A DNA stretch of 52,247 nucleotides from an uncultured Ectothiorhodospiraceae bacterium. Lineage in GTDB: Bacteria; Pseudomonadota; Gammaproteobacteria; Nevskiales; Oceanococcaceae. The stretch's first letter is position 1; the number at the start of each line of letters is the position of its first letter. The stretch spans positions 1 through 52,247 of the forward strand of contig CAKZQS010000031.1 of the NCBI GenBank assembly GCA_937141935.1. Reading direction: 5' to 3'. This document shows, piece after piece, positions 37,398-48,829 of the stretch. The notes under the pieces were generated by a model. It was not told the DNA's origin and did no database searches. It saw only the letters and a program-made list of their open reading frames with translations. Made by a program: the position numbers and the translations under genes.

Positions 37398-38996
37398 ATG
37401 AGTGAAGAACGCGACGTGATGGAATTCGACCTGCTGGTCGTGGGCGCCGGGCCGGCCGGCCTGTCCTGCGCGATCCACGCCAAGCAGCTCAACCCCGAAC
37501 TCAATGTCTGCGTGCTCGAAAAGGGCGCGACCGTCGGCTCGCACATCCTCGCCGGCGCGGTCATTGAACCAGGCCCGCTGGAAGAGCTGCTGCCGAACTG
37601 GAAGGACAACGCCCCCGAGGTCTGCGTGCCGGTCAGCCGCGACGAGATCCGCATGATGTCGGCGCAGGGCAGCTTCAAGTTCCCGATCGTGCCGCCGCAG
37701 ATGAACAACCACGGCAACTACATCGTCTCGCTCTCGAGCCTGACGCAGAAGATGGCCGAGGCCGCCGAGGAGCTGGGCGTCGAGATCTACCCCGGTTTCC
37801 CCGCCCGCATGCCGCTGTACAACGAGGCCGGTGAGGTCATCGGCGTGCGCACCGGCGACATGGGCGTGGACAAGGACGGCAACCCCAAGGACGGCTACAC
37901 GCCGGGCATGGACCTGCACGCCAAGCTGACGGTCTTCGCCGAAGGCGCGCGCGGCTCCTGCTCCAAGCAGCTGGTGGCCAAGTACGGCCTGGACGCGCAG
38001 GCCGACCCGCAGACCTATGGCATCGGCATCAAGGAGCTGTGGCAGCTGCCGCCGGGCCGCACCGAGCCCGGCCTGGTCATGCACACCATGGGCTGGCCGC
38101 TGGACAACAAGACCTACGGCGGCAGCTTTGTCTACCACCTGGAAGACGACAAGCTGGCCATCGGCTTCGTGGTGGGCCTGGACTATGAGGACCCGCACCT
38201 GGAGCCCTTCGAGAAGTTTCAGGAGTTCAAGAACCACCCGCACATCAAGCCCTTGCTGGAAGGCGGCGAGATCGTCTCCTACGGCGCCCGCGCCATCGTC
38301 GAGGGCGGCTGGCAGTCGCTGCCGAAGATGGAGATGCCCGGCGCGGCCCTGATCGGCTGCGGCGCCGGCACGCTGAACGTGCCCAAGATCAAGGGCGTGC
38401 ACCAGGCCATCCGCAGCGGCATGGAGATCGCCAAGCAGTTCCACGAGAAGGCCAGCGCCGAGGGCTTTGACGCCCGCGTGCGTGAGGGCGCGATCGGTGC
38501 CGAACTCAAGCGCGTGCGCAACATCCGCCCCTCCTTCCACTGGGGCCTGTGGGTGGGCCTGATGATCTCGGGGCTGGAGACGCTGTTCGCCGGCCTGCTG
38601 CCCTACACGCTGCGCAATCGCGCCGACCACAGCGCGCTGAAGAAGGTCAGCACGCACAAGCCCTTGACCCCCGGCAACCGCGACCTGCCACCACGCGACC
38701 GGCTCTCGGCCGTGTATTTCGCGGCCACCGAGCACGACGAGGACCAGCCGGTGCACCTGCGCGTCGAGGACACCAACATCTGCGTGACGCGCTGCGCCGA
38801 GGAATACGACAACCCCTGCACGCGCTTCTGCCCGGCCAAGGTCTACGAGATGGTCGAGGTCGACGGCGCCAAGCAGCTGCAGATCAATGCCGCCAACTGC
38901 GTGCACTGCAAGACCTGCGACATCAAGGACCCCTATCAAATCATCAACTGGGTCACGCCGGAAGGCGGCGCCGGCCCGAACTACCAGCTGATGTAA
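37398..38996 (+). CDS. Electron transfer flavoprotein-ubiquinone oxidoreductase
   Basis: Passes electrons from reduced ETF to the quinone pool, linking acyl-CoA and other dehydrogenases to respiration. 532 residues. FAD-binding FDLLVVGAGPAGLSCAIHA at the start; quinone/membrane region around GGSFVYHLEDDKLAIGFVVG; C-terminal 4Fe-4S ligands in CTRFCPAKVYE and INAANCVHCKTCDIKDP; end GAGPNYQLM as in the family. Start at 37398 with GGAG upstream. Followed by etfB and etfA, its electron donor, on the same strand. Confidence 0.97.
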   Translation: MSEERDVMEFDLLVVGAGPAGLSCAIHAKQLNPELNVCVLEKGATVGSHILAGAVIEPGPLEELLPNWKDNAPEVCVPVSRDEIRMMSAQGSFKFPIVPPQMNNHGNYIVSLSSLTQKMAEAAEELGVEIYPGFPARMPLYNEAGEVIGVRTGDMGVDKDGNPKDGYTPGMDLHAKLTVFAEGARGSCSKQLVAKYGLDAQADPQTYGIGIKELWQLPPGRTEPGLVMHTMGWPLDNKTYGGSFVYHLEDDKLAIGFVVGLDYEDPHLEPFEKFQEFKNHPHIKPLLEGGEIVSYGARAIVEGGWQSLPKMEMPGAALIGCGAGTLNVPKIKGVHQAIRSGMEIAKQFHEKASAEGFDARVREGAIGAELKRVRNIRPSFHWGLWVGLMISGLETLFAGLLPYTLRNRADHSALKKVSTHKPLTPGNRDLPPRDRLSAVYFAATEHDEDQPVHLRVEDTNICVTRCAEEYDNPCTRFCPAKVYEMVEVDGAKQLQINAANCVHCKTCDIKDPYQIINWVTPEGGAGPNYQLM

Positions 38997-39086
38997 GGCG
39001 GCGGCCGGCGCCCCGCCCCGGCCGCGCCGGGGGTGTGGTTCAATAGCCGGCCGCAAAATCCACTCCCGCAAGAGAGTCCCCAAGCA

Positions 39087-39830
39087 ATGAAAGTACTCGT
39101 GCCCATCAAGCGCGCCGTGGACTACAACGTCCGCGTCCGCGTCAAGAATGATGGCTCCGGCGTCGAGCTGAACGGCGTCAAGATGAGCGTCAACCCCTTC
39201 GACGAGATCGCCAATGAAGAGGCGCTGCGCTTGAAGGAAAAAGGCGTGGTCACCGAGGTCGTCGTCGCCACCATCGGCGTGGCCAAGGCCGAGGACCAGC
39301 TGCGCTCCGAACTGGCGCGTGGCGCCGACCGGGCGATTCACGTGGTGGCCGACCAGGACATCCAGCCCCTGCAGGCGGCGCGCATCCTGAAAAAGCTCGT
39401 GGAGGACGAGGGCATCGACCTCGTGCTGATGGGCAAGCAGGCCATCGACGACGACGCCAACCAGACCGGCCAGATGCTGGCCACGCTGCTGGGCTGGCCG
39501 CAGGCCACCTTCGCCTCCAAGGTCGAGATCGAGGGCCAGACCGCCCGCGTCGACCGCGAGATCGACGCCGGCATCGAGACGCTGGAAGTCGACCTGCCGG
39601 CCGTCATCACCGCCGACCTGCGCCTGAACGAGCCGCGCTTCATCAAGCTGCCGGACATCATGAAGGCCAAGCGCAAGCCGCTGGACAAGCGCGAGCTGGG
39701 CGATTTCGACATCGACGTGCCGACCCTGGAAGTTACCGAGACCCGTCCGCCGAGCGGCCGTGAGCCGGGCCGCATGGTCAAGGACGTGGACGAACTGATC
39801 GCCACACTGAAGGACAAGGGGCTGGTCTGA
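39087..39830 (+). CDS. etfB: Electron transfer flavoprotein beta subunit
   Basis: AMP-binding subunit of the ETF heterodimer. 247 residues, usual length. Starts [20 protein letters not shown]; contains [35 protein letters not shown] and [15 protein letters not shown], with the C-terminal [11 protein letters not shown] arm. The ATG at 39087 is chosen over an upstream in-frame start on homology. Its stop overlaps the etfA start by one base (TGATG), so the two subunits are translationally coupled. Confidence 0.98.
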   Translation: MKVLVPIKRAVDYNVRVRVKNDGSGVELNGVKMSVNPFDEIANEEALRLKEKGVVTEVVVATIGVAKAEDQLRSELARGADRAIHVVADQDIQPLQAARILKKLVEDEGIDLVLMGKQAIDDDANQTGQMLATLLGWPQATFASKVEIEGQTARVDREIDAGIETLEVDLPAVITADLRLNEPRFIKLPDIMKAKRKPLDKRELGDFDIDVPTLEVTETRPPSGREPGRMVKDVDELIATLKDKGLV

Positions 39831-40771
39831 TGAGCAAGATTCTGATTGTGGCCGAGACGCTGTCCGGCGAACTGCACCCGACCACCGCCAAGGCCGTGGC
39901 CTGCGCCCAGGCCATCGGCGGGGACATCCACGTGGCCGTGTTCGGCTCCGGCGACCAGGGCCCGGCCCAGGCGGCGGCCGAGATCGAGGGCGTGACCGAG
40001 GTGCTGTACGTGCAGCACGACGAGAACAACGCCGCGCGCGCCGCCACCCTGGCGCCGCAGGTCGTGGCGCTGGCCGCCGAGGGCTACAGCCACCTGCTGG
40101 CCGCCAACACGACCACGGGCAAGGACCTGATGCCGCGCGTGGCCGCGCTGCTGGGCGTGCCGCAGGTGACCGACATCATGGCCGTGCACGGCCCGCGGGA
40201 CTTCGACCGCCCGATCTACGCCGGCAACGCGATCACCCGCGTTCAGGCCCCGGGTGACTTCGTGCTGGTCGGCACCGTGCGTACGGCCTCCTTCGGCGCC
40301 GCCGGCGGTGGCAACAGCGCCGCCGTCAGCGACAAGGCCGTGGATGCCGAGCTGCCTTCGCACACGCGCCTGGTCGAGCAGAAGACCGGCGGCGGTGACC
40401 GCCCGGACCTGCAGACGGCCTCCCGCGTCGTCTCCGGCGGCCGCGCCCTGGGCTCCTCGGAGAACTTCGACATCATCTTCAAGCTGGCCGATGCCCTCGG
40501 CGCCGGCGCCGGGGCCTCGCGCGCCGCCGTCGACGCGGGCTATGTGCCCAACGACATGCAGGTGGGTCAGACCGGCAAGATCATCGCCCCGGATCTGTAC
40601 ATCGCCTGCGGGATCTCCGGTGCCATCCAGCACCTGGCCGGCATCAAGGATGCGGGCACCATCGTCGCCATCAACAACGACGAGAACGCCCCGATCTTTG
40701 AAATTGCCGACCTGGGCCTGGTGGGCGACCTCTTCGAGGTGGTCCCGCAGCTGACCGAGAAACTCGGTTAA
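39830..40771 (+). CDS. etfA: Electron transfer flavoprotein alpha subunit
   Basis: FAD-carrying subunit of ETF. 313 residues. N-terminal [20 protein letters not shown], then the FAD domain: [49 protein letters not shown] and [20 protein letters not shown]. All fit the family. Translationally coupled to etfB; a strong intrinsic terminator follows the stop, closing the etf run. Confidence 0.98.
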   Translation: MSKILIVAETLSGELHPTTAKAVACAQAIGGDIHVAVFGSGDQGPAQAAAEIEGVTEVLYVQHDENNAARAATLAPQVVALAAEGYSHLLAANTTTGKDLMPRVAALLGVPQVTDIMAVHGPRDFDRPIYAGNAITRVQAPGDFVLVGTVRTASFGAAGGGNSAAVSDKAVDAELPSHTRLVEQKTGGGDRPDLQTASRVVSGGRALGSSENFDIIFKLADALGAGAGASRAAVDAGYVPNDMQVGQTGKIIAPDLYIACGISGAIQHLAGIKDAGTIVAINNDENAPIFEIADLGLVGDLFEVVPQLTEKLG

Positions 40772-40797
40772 GCCGCGGCTCGCGATGCAAGCCTGCG

Positions 40798-40829
40798 AAC
40801 GCCGCCATATCCTGGCGGCGTTTTTCTTT
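40798..40829 (+). terminator. Intrinsic terminator after etfA
   Basis: Perfect 10-bp stem AACGCCGCCA/TGGCGGCGTT (40798-40807, 40813-40822), loop TATCC, followed by TTTTTCTTT. The best-formed terminator in the window; it separates the etf genes from djlA. Confidence 0.9.
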
Positions 40830-40843
40830 CGGCCGGAGGCGGC

Positions 40844-41635
40844 ATGATCGGCAAGGTCTTGGGCACGCTGCTCGGGCTGATGAGCGGCGGCTGGCTGGGC
40901 GCGCTGCTGGGCCTGATGCTGGGCCACTGGCTCGACCGCAGCCTGGCGCGCGTGGGCCAGGGCGGGCTGCGCGGCGGCCATGCCAACCAGGAGCAGATCC
41001 TCGAGCATTGCTTCGAGCTGCTCGGCTGCGTGTGCAAGGCCGACGGTCAGGTCACCCGCGTCGAGATCGACGCCGCCGAATCCTTGCTGCGCAAGCTCAA
41101 GGTCAGCGGCGCGCAGCGCACCACGCTGATCCGCGCCTTCAACCGCGGCAAGGCGGGCAGCTTCGATGTCGATGCCTGCACGCGCAAGCTGCGCGCGCTG
41201 TGCCGCGGCCGGCTGCTGTGGATGCGCCTGGCGCTGGAAATCGTGCTCACCGGCGCGCTGGCCGACGGCGCGCTGGACCCGGCCGAGCGGCGCATGCTCG
41301 GCCGCATCGCCCAGGGTCTGGGCTTTCGCGCCGCCGATTTCGAGGCGCTGCTGCGCCTGATGACCGGCGCGGCCGGCGCAGGCGGCCAGGCCGGCGGCGC
41401 GCAGGCCGGGCCGGACCCGCAAACCGCGCTGCGCGAGGCCTATGCCACGCTCGGCGTGTCGGCGGATACGCCCGATGCGGAGGTGCGCAAGGCCTACCGA
41501 CGGCTGATGAGCCAGCACCACCCGGACAAGCTCGCCGCGCGCGACCTGCCCGAGGCGCTGCGGACGCAGGCCGAAGAGCGGGTGCGCCAGATCCGCGCAG
41601 CCTGGGACCGCGTGGCCGCCGAGCGCGGTCTGTAG
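40844..41635 (+). CDS. djlA: DjlA, membrane-anchored DnaJ-like co-chaperone
   Basis: Inner-membrane co-chaperone that stimulates DnaK. 263 residues (E. coli 271). A glycine-rich hydrophobic N-terminal anchor (GTLLGLMSGGWLGALLGLML), a central TerB-like helical domain (about 50-180) and a C-terminal J domain (about 195-263) with the diagnostic HPD in MSQHHPDKLAARDLP. Start at 40844 with GGAGG upstream, 14 bases after the etfA terminator tract. Identity rests on the full domain order. Confidence 0.94.
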   Translation: MIGKVLGTLLGLMSGGWLGALLGLMLGHWLDRSLARVGQGGLRGGHANQEQILEHCFELLGCVCKADGQVTRVEIDAAESLLRKLKVSGAQRTTLIRAFNRGKAGSFDVDACTRKLRALCRGRLLWMRLALEIVLTGALADGALDPAERRMLGRIAQGLGFRAADFEALLRLMTGAAGAGGQAGGAQAGPDPQTALREAYATLGVSADTPDAEVRKAYRRLMSQHHPDKLAARDLPEALRTQAEERVRQIRAAWDRVAAERGL

Positions 41636-41726
41636 GGCGCGGCCGACAGCCGCTCGCGGGCGGCCCGGAAGCTGCATGCCCGGCGGGCTTGCTACCATTC
41701 GCGCCAAACCCTTTGTCGAGCCGCTC

Positions 41727-42833
41727 ATGACCCGCCTGCTCACCGCGATTCTTGCCCTTGTCGCCCCCGTCGCCGCGCTGGCCGGCGCCGTGGACGATGC
41801 CCAGGTTGCCCTCGAGCGCGGCGAATACGCCGCCGCCCTGAGCATCCTCGACAACCATGTGCGCGAGAACGACGAAGACGCCCAGGGCCGTTTCCTGCGC
41901 GGCCTGACGCTGGTGCTGATGGATCGCGACGACGAGGCCACCCAGGCCTTTGCCAACCTGGTGCGCGACTACCCCGACCTGCCCGAGCCCTATAACAACC
42001 TGGCCGTGCTCTATGCCCGCGCCGGCAAGTACGAGCTGGCGATGGATGCGCTGGAGACGGCGCTGATCAAGCACCCCAGCTACGCCACGGCGCACGAGAA
42101 CCTGGGCGATGTCTATGCCACGCTGGCGCAGGCCGCGTGGAAGCGCGCGCAGGTGCTGGACCGTGACAGCGGGGCGCTCGAAGGCAAGCTGTCGCTGATC
42201 AGCCAGGCGCTGGCCGGCGGCGTGATCAGCGCCGATGCCAGCCCCGCCGTGGCGCTGGATGCCCCGCCGCCGGCGCGCGAGCCGGTGGCTGCGGCGCCCC
42301 AATCCCAGACGCAACCACAGCCGCCCGTCGCCGCCACGCAGCCGCAGGGCACCGCGCAACCCGGCCCGGTCGACACCGCGCAGGAGCGACGCACGCTGAT
42401 TCCGGTGCCGCAGATGGCCCCGATCATCGACGGCGCCCCCGCCGCGCCCGCCACCCAGCCGCGCGCCGTGCGCACGCCGCCGCCGGCGGCCAGCCGCGAT
42501 GCGGCGCTGGCGGCGCTGCAGGGCTGGGCCGCCGCCTGGTCGGCGCAGGATGCGAACCGCTACCTGGCCAGCTACAGCCGCGACTTCCAGCCGGGCAACG
42601 GCGTGTCGCTGGACACCTGGCAGCAGCAGCGCCGCGCGCGCCTGGCCGCCCCCACCAGCATCTCGGTGCAGGTGCTGAACCCGCAGGTGCAGCAGCTGGA
42701 TGCGAACACGCTGCGCGTGCGCTTTGTGCAGGTTTACCAGTCCAACGCCTACGCCGACCAGGTCACCAAGGTGATTGACCTGCGACGCGAGGGCGGCGGC
42801 TGGAAGATCATTGCGGAAGATGCCGAGGGCTAG
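41727..42833 (+). CDS. Exported TPR protein with C-terminal NTF2-like (Cds6-type) domain
   Basis: 368 residues. Signal peptide MTRLLTAILALVAPVAALAG; tetratricopeptide-like repeats (about 22-150), a Pro/Ala/Gln-rich linker (about 175-250), and a final ~110-residue NTF2-like domain (AWSAQDANRYLASYSRDFQP ... GGGWKIIAEDAEG). The same kind of domain ends the next gene, an L,D-transpeptidase, with which it overlaps by 14 bases. The pair probably works together at the periplasmic cell wall. ATG at 41727 is chosen because the signal peptide begins there. Confidence 0.83.
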   Translation: MTRLLTAILALVAPVAALAGAVDDAQVALERGEYAAALSILDNHVRENDEDAQGRFLRGLTLVLMDRDDEATQAFANLVRDYPDLPEPYNNLAVLYARAGKYELAMDALETALIKHPSYATAHENLGDVYATLAQAAWKRAQVLDRDSGALEGKLSLISQALAGGVISADASPAVALDAPPPAREPVAAAPQSQTQPQPPVAATQPQGTAQPGPVDTAQERRTLIPVPQMAPIIDGAPAAPATQPRAVRTPPPAASRDAALAALQGWAAAWSAQDANRYLASYSRDFQPGNGVSLDTWQQQRRARLAAPTSISVQVLNPQVQQLDANTLRVRFVQVYQSNAYADQVTKVIDLRREGGGWKIIAEDAEG

Positions 42834-43869
42834 TCGCACATTGCAGTCGGCCCCAGCGGCCTTGCGGGTCGCCCTGGCCGCCTTGCGCGGGGCCGCTGCC
42901 GGCCTGCTGCTCACCCTGGCGGCGCCGGCGGCCGCGCAGGGCGTACCGCAACCGGTCTTTGCGCCGCACAGCCCGGCGGTTCTCGATGGCGGCCGCCGGC
43001 TGGAGCCGGTCGAGCCGATCGCCGCCACCCATGTGCCCGCCAACCTGCTGGCGCTGCCGCAAACGCTGCGCCATGTGCTGCTGGCGGACCTGGAGCGCAA
43101 CCGGCTGTTTCTCTATGCCCATCGCGGTGGCGAGCTGGAGCTGCTGCGCAGCATGTACCTGTCCATCGGCCGCGCCGGCTACGGCAAGCAGGTCGAGGGC
43201 GACCTGCTCAGCCCGGTGGGCATCTACACCATTGTCGACTGGCTGCCCGGCGAACGCCTGCCGCCGCTCTACGGCGACGGGGCCTGGCCGGTGGACTACC
43301 CCAACGCGCTGGATCACTACGAGGGCCGCACCGGCCACGGCATCTGGCTGCACGGCAACCCGCCGGCGGTCAGCGGCCGCCGCCGCGCGCCGCGCTCCAG
43401 CGAGGGCTGCCTGACGCTGGCCAATAGCGACCTGCGCGGCCTGGCCGACTTCGTCCGGCTGCGCGAAACGCCGCTGATCTTCGCCGATCGTGTCGACTGG
43501 CTGCAGCCCGGCGAGCGGGTCGCCGCCGCCGCCGCCGCGCACCGGCTGCTCGAGCAGTGGGAGGTGGCCTGGGAGTCGCTGGATGCCGAGGAGCTGGCCT
43601 CCTTTTACTGGCCGGAGGCGCGCATCGGCGGCCTGCGGCATGCCGACTTCCTCGCCCGCAAGGCGCAGGTGAATGCCGGCAAGGACTGGATCGATGTGCG
43701 GCTGGAGGATGTGGCCATCTACCGCTACCCGGGCCCGCAGCCGCGGCTGCAGGTGGACTTTACCCAGCACTACGACTCCAGCAATTACGCGGCCAGCAGC
43801 CGCAAGCGCCAGTACTGGGAAGAGGGCCGCGACGGCCGCTGGCGCATCCTGCTCGAAACCGAGCTCTAA
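42820..43869 (+). CDS. L,D-transpeptidase (YkuD) with C-terminal NTF2-like (Cds6-type) domain
   Basis: Periplasmic peptidoglycan cross-linking or protein-attachment enzyme. About 349 residues. Signal-like segment (LAALRGAAAGLLLTLAAPAAA) near the N-terminus; YkuD domain about 65-215 with GHGIWLHGNPP (His178) and SSEGCLTL (catalytic Cys197); then an NTF2-like domain to the end (SLDAEELASFYWPEARIGG ... GRWRILLETEL). Start at 42820 overlaps the preceding TPR gene and has GCGGAAG upstream. It converges on lpd with only 33 bases between stops. Confidence 0.92.
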   Translation: MPRASRTLQSAPAALRVALAALRGAAAGLLLTLAAPAAAQGVPQPVFAPHSPAVLDGGRRLEPVEPIAATHVPANLLALPQTLRHVLLADLERNRLFLYAHRGGELELLRSMYLSIGRAGYGKQVEGDLLSPVGIYTIVDWLPGERLPPLYGDGAWPVDYPNALDHYEGRTGHGIWLHGNPPAVSGRRRAPRSSEGCLTLANSDLRGLADFVRLRETPLIFADRVDWLQPGERVAAAAAAHRLLEQWEVAWESLDAEELASFYWPEARIGGLRHADFLARKAQVNAGKDWIDVRLEDVAIYRYPGPQPRLQVDFTQHYDSSNYAASSRKRQYWEEGRDGRWRILLETEL

Positions 43870-43902
43870 GCCGCGACTGGCGGCCCCGCCCGGAGCCGTC
43901 GC

Positions 43903-45756
<1,854 letters not shown>

Positions 45757-45875
45757 GTCAGGCCTGTTCGCGGATGCCCGGGCATTGTGCCGCCCGCGGC
45801 GGGCCCGGGCCAGCGCCGGTGCCGATCCGCATGCCGATCCAGGTGCCGGGCCTTGATAGGCCCGCGCCGACCCGC

Positions 45876-45900
45876 GCCCGCGCAGGGCTGCTGCGCGGGC
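45876..45900 (-). terminator. GC-only hairpin in the DUF1329-lpd gap
   Basis: Perfect 10-bp stem GCCCGCGCAG/CTGCGCGGGC with a GGCTG loop, within the 174-base gap before lpd (45757-45930). A second small stem (GGGCC/GGCCC) lies at 45848-45863. No T-tract, so termination is uncertain. Nothing else is recognisable in the gap. Confidence 0.45.
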
Positions 45901-45930
45901 GGGGCGTGGCGGATGCCGCTGCGCGAGCGC

Positions 45931-47286
45931 CTAGCGGTTGGCCCGACGCGCGACCTTGTTCGGGTCGAAGTGCTTCTCGTCGAACTCGACGGTGAAGTCG
46001 TTGGGCTTGTCCTCGTTGATCATCGCCGTCGCGAAGTAGGTGCGCGACTGCAGGTCGTAGATCAGTTCGGGCAGCGTCGAGCAGGTGCGCATCGTTTCGA
46101 CGCACAGCAGGTGGCCTTCCTGGAACTTGTAGTACTGGTCGCGATGGTCGTAGTTGTCGAGCATCGTGGCCGTCCAGGTGTCCTCATCGAAGTAGATGAC
46201 CTTCTTCTTGAAGGTGTGGCGCACATCCGGGCGGTTGTTGGCCTCGACCACCCACATGCGGTGGATCTCGTAACGCGCGAGGTCCTGGTCGATGTGGCGG
46301 CCCTGCAGGATCTGCTCGTACTCCAGTTCGTTGGAGTTGATCTTCATCGCGTTGTAGGGCGTGATCATCGGCTTGCGGCCGAGCAGCTTCCAGGTGAAGC
46401 GGTCCAGCTTGCCGTTGATCATGTCGACCTGGTCGTAGAACTGCTGCCCGTCGGTGCCCTCGTAGGGGTTGTCGTAGCCCACCGAAGGCGCGCGGCGGAT
46501 GCGCCGCAGGCCGGGGTTGTACAGCCAGGCGCTGCGGTAGTCGGCGTGCTCCCAGGCCAGCAGCAACTGGCCGGCGATGCGCGGCGGCGCGGTGGTCGTC
46601 GACAGGTACCACAGGAAGATATCGTCCGGCCCGTTCATCGTGCCGGGCTTTTCGAGGTTGGCGTATTTGAACTTCACCTCCTCGACGATCTTGGTCAGCT
46701 GGAAGCTGCCGTTGTCCTGCACGATGGCCTGGTTGTTGTAGCGAACGACGTCGTTGCCGCGCCACTTCAGGCGGTGGTTCCACCAGGGGTGGGCGCCGGT
46801 GGTCGGAACCGGGAAAGGAAAGCCCAGCGTGGCACTGCGCAGCTTGTCCGGGTCACCGCCCTCGAGGTGCGCCTTGCCGGCATTGGCAATGGTGGCCTCG
46901 TAGATTTCGTCCGGCCAGGCCGCATCGCGGTGGCTGGGGTAGACGTGCATCTTGTAGGTGTCGTAGCGCGACAGCATCTGCTTGTGCCCTTCGGACAGCA
47001 GATCGGCGTACTGGTCCATGTTTTCGCCAGTCACCGTGAACAAGGGCTTCTCGTTCGCGTAACGATCCTCGATCCAGCGCGGGTCCTTGATCAGCCGCGA
47101 ATGCGGCGTGTACGGAGTCCACTCGGGTACCTGGCCGTCCTCGGTGCCGGCGCGGATCGCGCCCAGCGGCGTGTATTCGGTGCCTTCGATCCCCAGCTTG
47201 GCGATCTCTTCGGCCGGCACTTCGGCCAGCGCCGGCGCACACGCGGCGGCCAGGGCCAGCGCAGCTGCAAACGAGCGGCTCAGCAT
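45931..47286 (-). CDS. DUF1329 family exported protein
   Basis: 451 residues. Clean signal peptide SFAAALALAAACAPALA, so periplasmic or outer-membrane associated; no lipobox. The body matches DUF1329 (LolB-like fold family) by its aromatic-rich repeats, such as GAHPWWNHRLKWRG, YNNQAIVQDNGSFQLTK and APPRIAGQLLLAWE, and the C-terminal YDLQSRTYFATAMINED. In pseudomonads such genes often lie with DUF1302 and RND-type transport genes; here it lies between aceF and lpd with an 83-base gap after aceF. Function is unknown. Start at 47286 with GAGGAG. Confidence 0.87.
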   Translation of the reverse strand: MLSRSFAAALALAAACAPALAEVPAEEIAKLGIEGTEYTPLGAIRAGTEDGQVPEWTPYTPHSRLIKDPRWIEDRYANEKPLFTVTGENMDQYADLLSEGHKQMLSRYDTYKMHVYPSHRDAAWPDEIYEATIANAGKAHLEGGDPDKLRSATLGFPFPVPTTGAHPWWNHRLKWRGNDVVRYNNQAIVQDNGSFQLTKIVEEVKFKYANLEKPGTMNGPDDIFLWYLSTTTAPPRIAGQLLLAWEHADYRSAWLYNPGLRRIRRAPSVGYDNPYEGTDGQQFYDQVDMINGKLDRFTWKLLGRKPMITPYNAMKINSNELEYEQILQGRHIDQDLARYEIHRMWVVEANNRPDVRHTFKKKVIYFDEDTWTATMLDNYDHRDQYYKFQEGHLLCVETMRTCSTLPELIYDLQSRTYFATAMINEDKPNDFTVEFDEKHFDPNKVARRANR

Positions 47287-47369
47287 GATTGTCTCCTCGA
47301 TGTCTAAACGAAGCCGATGGGCTGGGCGCAGTATGGCATGTTCCGCGCGCGCTTCGATGGCGGCCGCGG

Positions 47370-48809
47370 CTACAGCAACAGCCGGCGCAGGTCACCCAGC
47401 ACGGCGCCCAGGTCGGTCACAAAGCGCGCCGCGGCGGCGCCGTCGATGACCCGGTGGTCATAGGACAAACTCAGCGGCAGCAGCAGCCGCGGCGCGAAGT
47501 CCTCGCCGGTCCACACCGGCGCCATCTGCGCCCGCGACACGCCCAGGATGGCCACCTCGGGGCTGTTGACGATGGGGGTGAAGTAGTCGCCGCCGATGCC
47601 GCCCAGGCTGGAGACGGAGAAGCCGCCGCCCTGCATCTGCTGCGGCTTGAGCTTGCCCGCGCGGGCGGCGGCGGCCAGCTCCGCGCATTCGGCCGCCAGC
47701 GCGCCGATGCCCTTGCGGTCCACGTCGCGCACCACCGGCACCACCAGGCCCTTGTCGGTGTCGGCGGCGAAGCCGATGTGCACATAGTCGCGGCGGATCA
47801 GCGACTCGCCATCGGCCGACAGCGCGCTGTTGAAGTCGGGGTAGCGGCGCAGCAGATAGGCGCAGGCCTTCAGCAGCATCGGCAGCAGCGTCAGCTTGGT
47901 CTCGCCGCCGCGGGCGTTCTCGGCCTTGCGGAAGGCCTCCAGCTCGGTGATGTCGGCCCGCTCATGCTGGGTGACATGCGGCACGTGCAGCCAGCTGCGG
48001 TGCAGGTGCGCGGCGGAGAGCTTGCGAATGCGCGGCAGCGGCACCGTTTCGACCGGGCCGTACTTGCTGTAGTCGACCTGCGCCGGCGGCGGCAGGCCCG
48101 CGCCGCCGGCCGTGGCGGCCCCGGCACTGCCACCGCCCTGCATGGCCTGTTTGACGTGGGCCTGTACGTCCTCGCGGGTGATGCGGCCCTTGCGGCCCTG
48201 CCCCTCGACGCGGGTCAGGTCCACGCCCAGTTCGCGCGCGAAGCGGCGCACCGAGGGACTGGCATGCGGCAGCGCCGCCGGGTCGGCGCTGTCGCCGAGC
48301 TGCGGCGCGGCCTTGGCGGGCTGTGCGGACGTCCTGCCGCGACGCTCCCCCTTGGAGGCGCGCTCGTTCGGGGTCGCCTCGTCGTCCCGGGCCTCGTCGT
48401 TCGGCCCGTCTTCTGCCGCCGATGCGTCTTGCGCCTGCGCGTCCGCGGACTTCGACGACGCCTTGTCGGCCGCTTTGTCGCCAGCCGCCGAATCTTTGTC
48501 TTGCGCGTCCGGTTCGCCGTCCTCGCCCGCGCCCGAGTCCTGATCCGCGCCCTTTTCCGCGCCCGCGTCGGCCTCCTCCTCGCTCGGCTCGAGGGTGCCG
48601 ATGACATCGCCCTCGCCCACGCTGTCGCCCTCGGCCAGGCTCAATGAGCTGATGCGGCCGGCGGCCGGGCTGGGGATGTCCAGCGTCGCCTTGTCGGATT
48701 CCAGCGTGATCAGCGGGTCCTCGGCGGCCACGCTGTCACCCTCGGCGACCAGCACTTCGATGACGGTGACCTTGTCAAAATCGCCGATGTCGGGGATGCG
48801 GATGTCCAT
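47370..48809 (-). CDS. aceF: Pyruvate dehydrogenase E2, dihydrolipoamide acetyltransferase
   Basis: Core of the PDH complex, moving acetyl groups from E1 to CoA. 479 residues. One lipoyl domain (about 1-75, Lys in LESDKATLDIPSP), a long Asp/Glu/Ala/Lys linker (about 77-185), an E3/E1-binding domain (ASPSVRRFARELGVDL ... GRITREDVQAHV), and the catalytic domain ending in SLSYDHRVIDGAAAARF with the His-Asp motif. Enzymes such as that of E. coli carry three lipoyl domains; here there is one, with another on E3. Start at 48809 with GAGGAG, 20 bases after the aceE stop. An upstream in-frame extension lies inside aceE and is rejected. Confidence 0.97.
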   Translation of the reverse strand: MDIRIPDIGDFDKVTVIEVLVAEGDSVAAEDPLITLESDKATLDIPSPAAGRISSLSLAEGDSVGEGDVIGTLEPSEEEADAGAEKGADQDSGAGEDGEPDAQDKDSAAGDKAADKASSKSADAQAQDASAAEDGPNDEARDDEATPNERASKGERRGRTSAQPAKAAPQLGDSADPAALPHASPSVRRFARELGVDLTRVEGQGRKGRITREDVQAHVKQAMQGGGSAGAATAGGAGLPPPAQVDYSKYGPVETVPLPRIRKLSAAHLHRSWLHVPHVTQHERADITELEAFRKAENARGGETKLTLLPMLLKACAYLLRRYPDFNSALSADGESLIRRDYVHIGFAADTDKGLVVPVVRDVDRKGIGALAAECAELAAAARAGKLKPQQMQGGGFSVSSLGGIGGDYFTPIVNSPEVAILGVSRAQMAPVWTGEDFAPRLLLPLSLSYDHRVIDGAAAARFVTDLGAVLGDLRRLLL

Positions 48810-48829
48810 GGGGCTCCTCGCGCTGACCG

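Noticed and set aside
36060-39341. 1,093-residue minus-strand frame across pgk and etfQO
   Set aside because: Runs antisense to two clearly functional enzymes and shows only the compositional bias expected of an antisense frame.
39338-41956. 872-residue minus-strand frame opposite etfB-etfA-djlA
   Set aside because: Antisense shadow; spans a good plus-strand terminator and has no homology.
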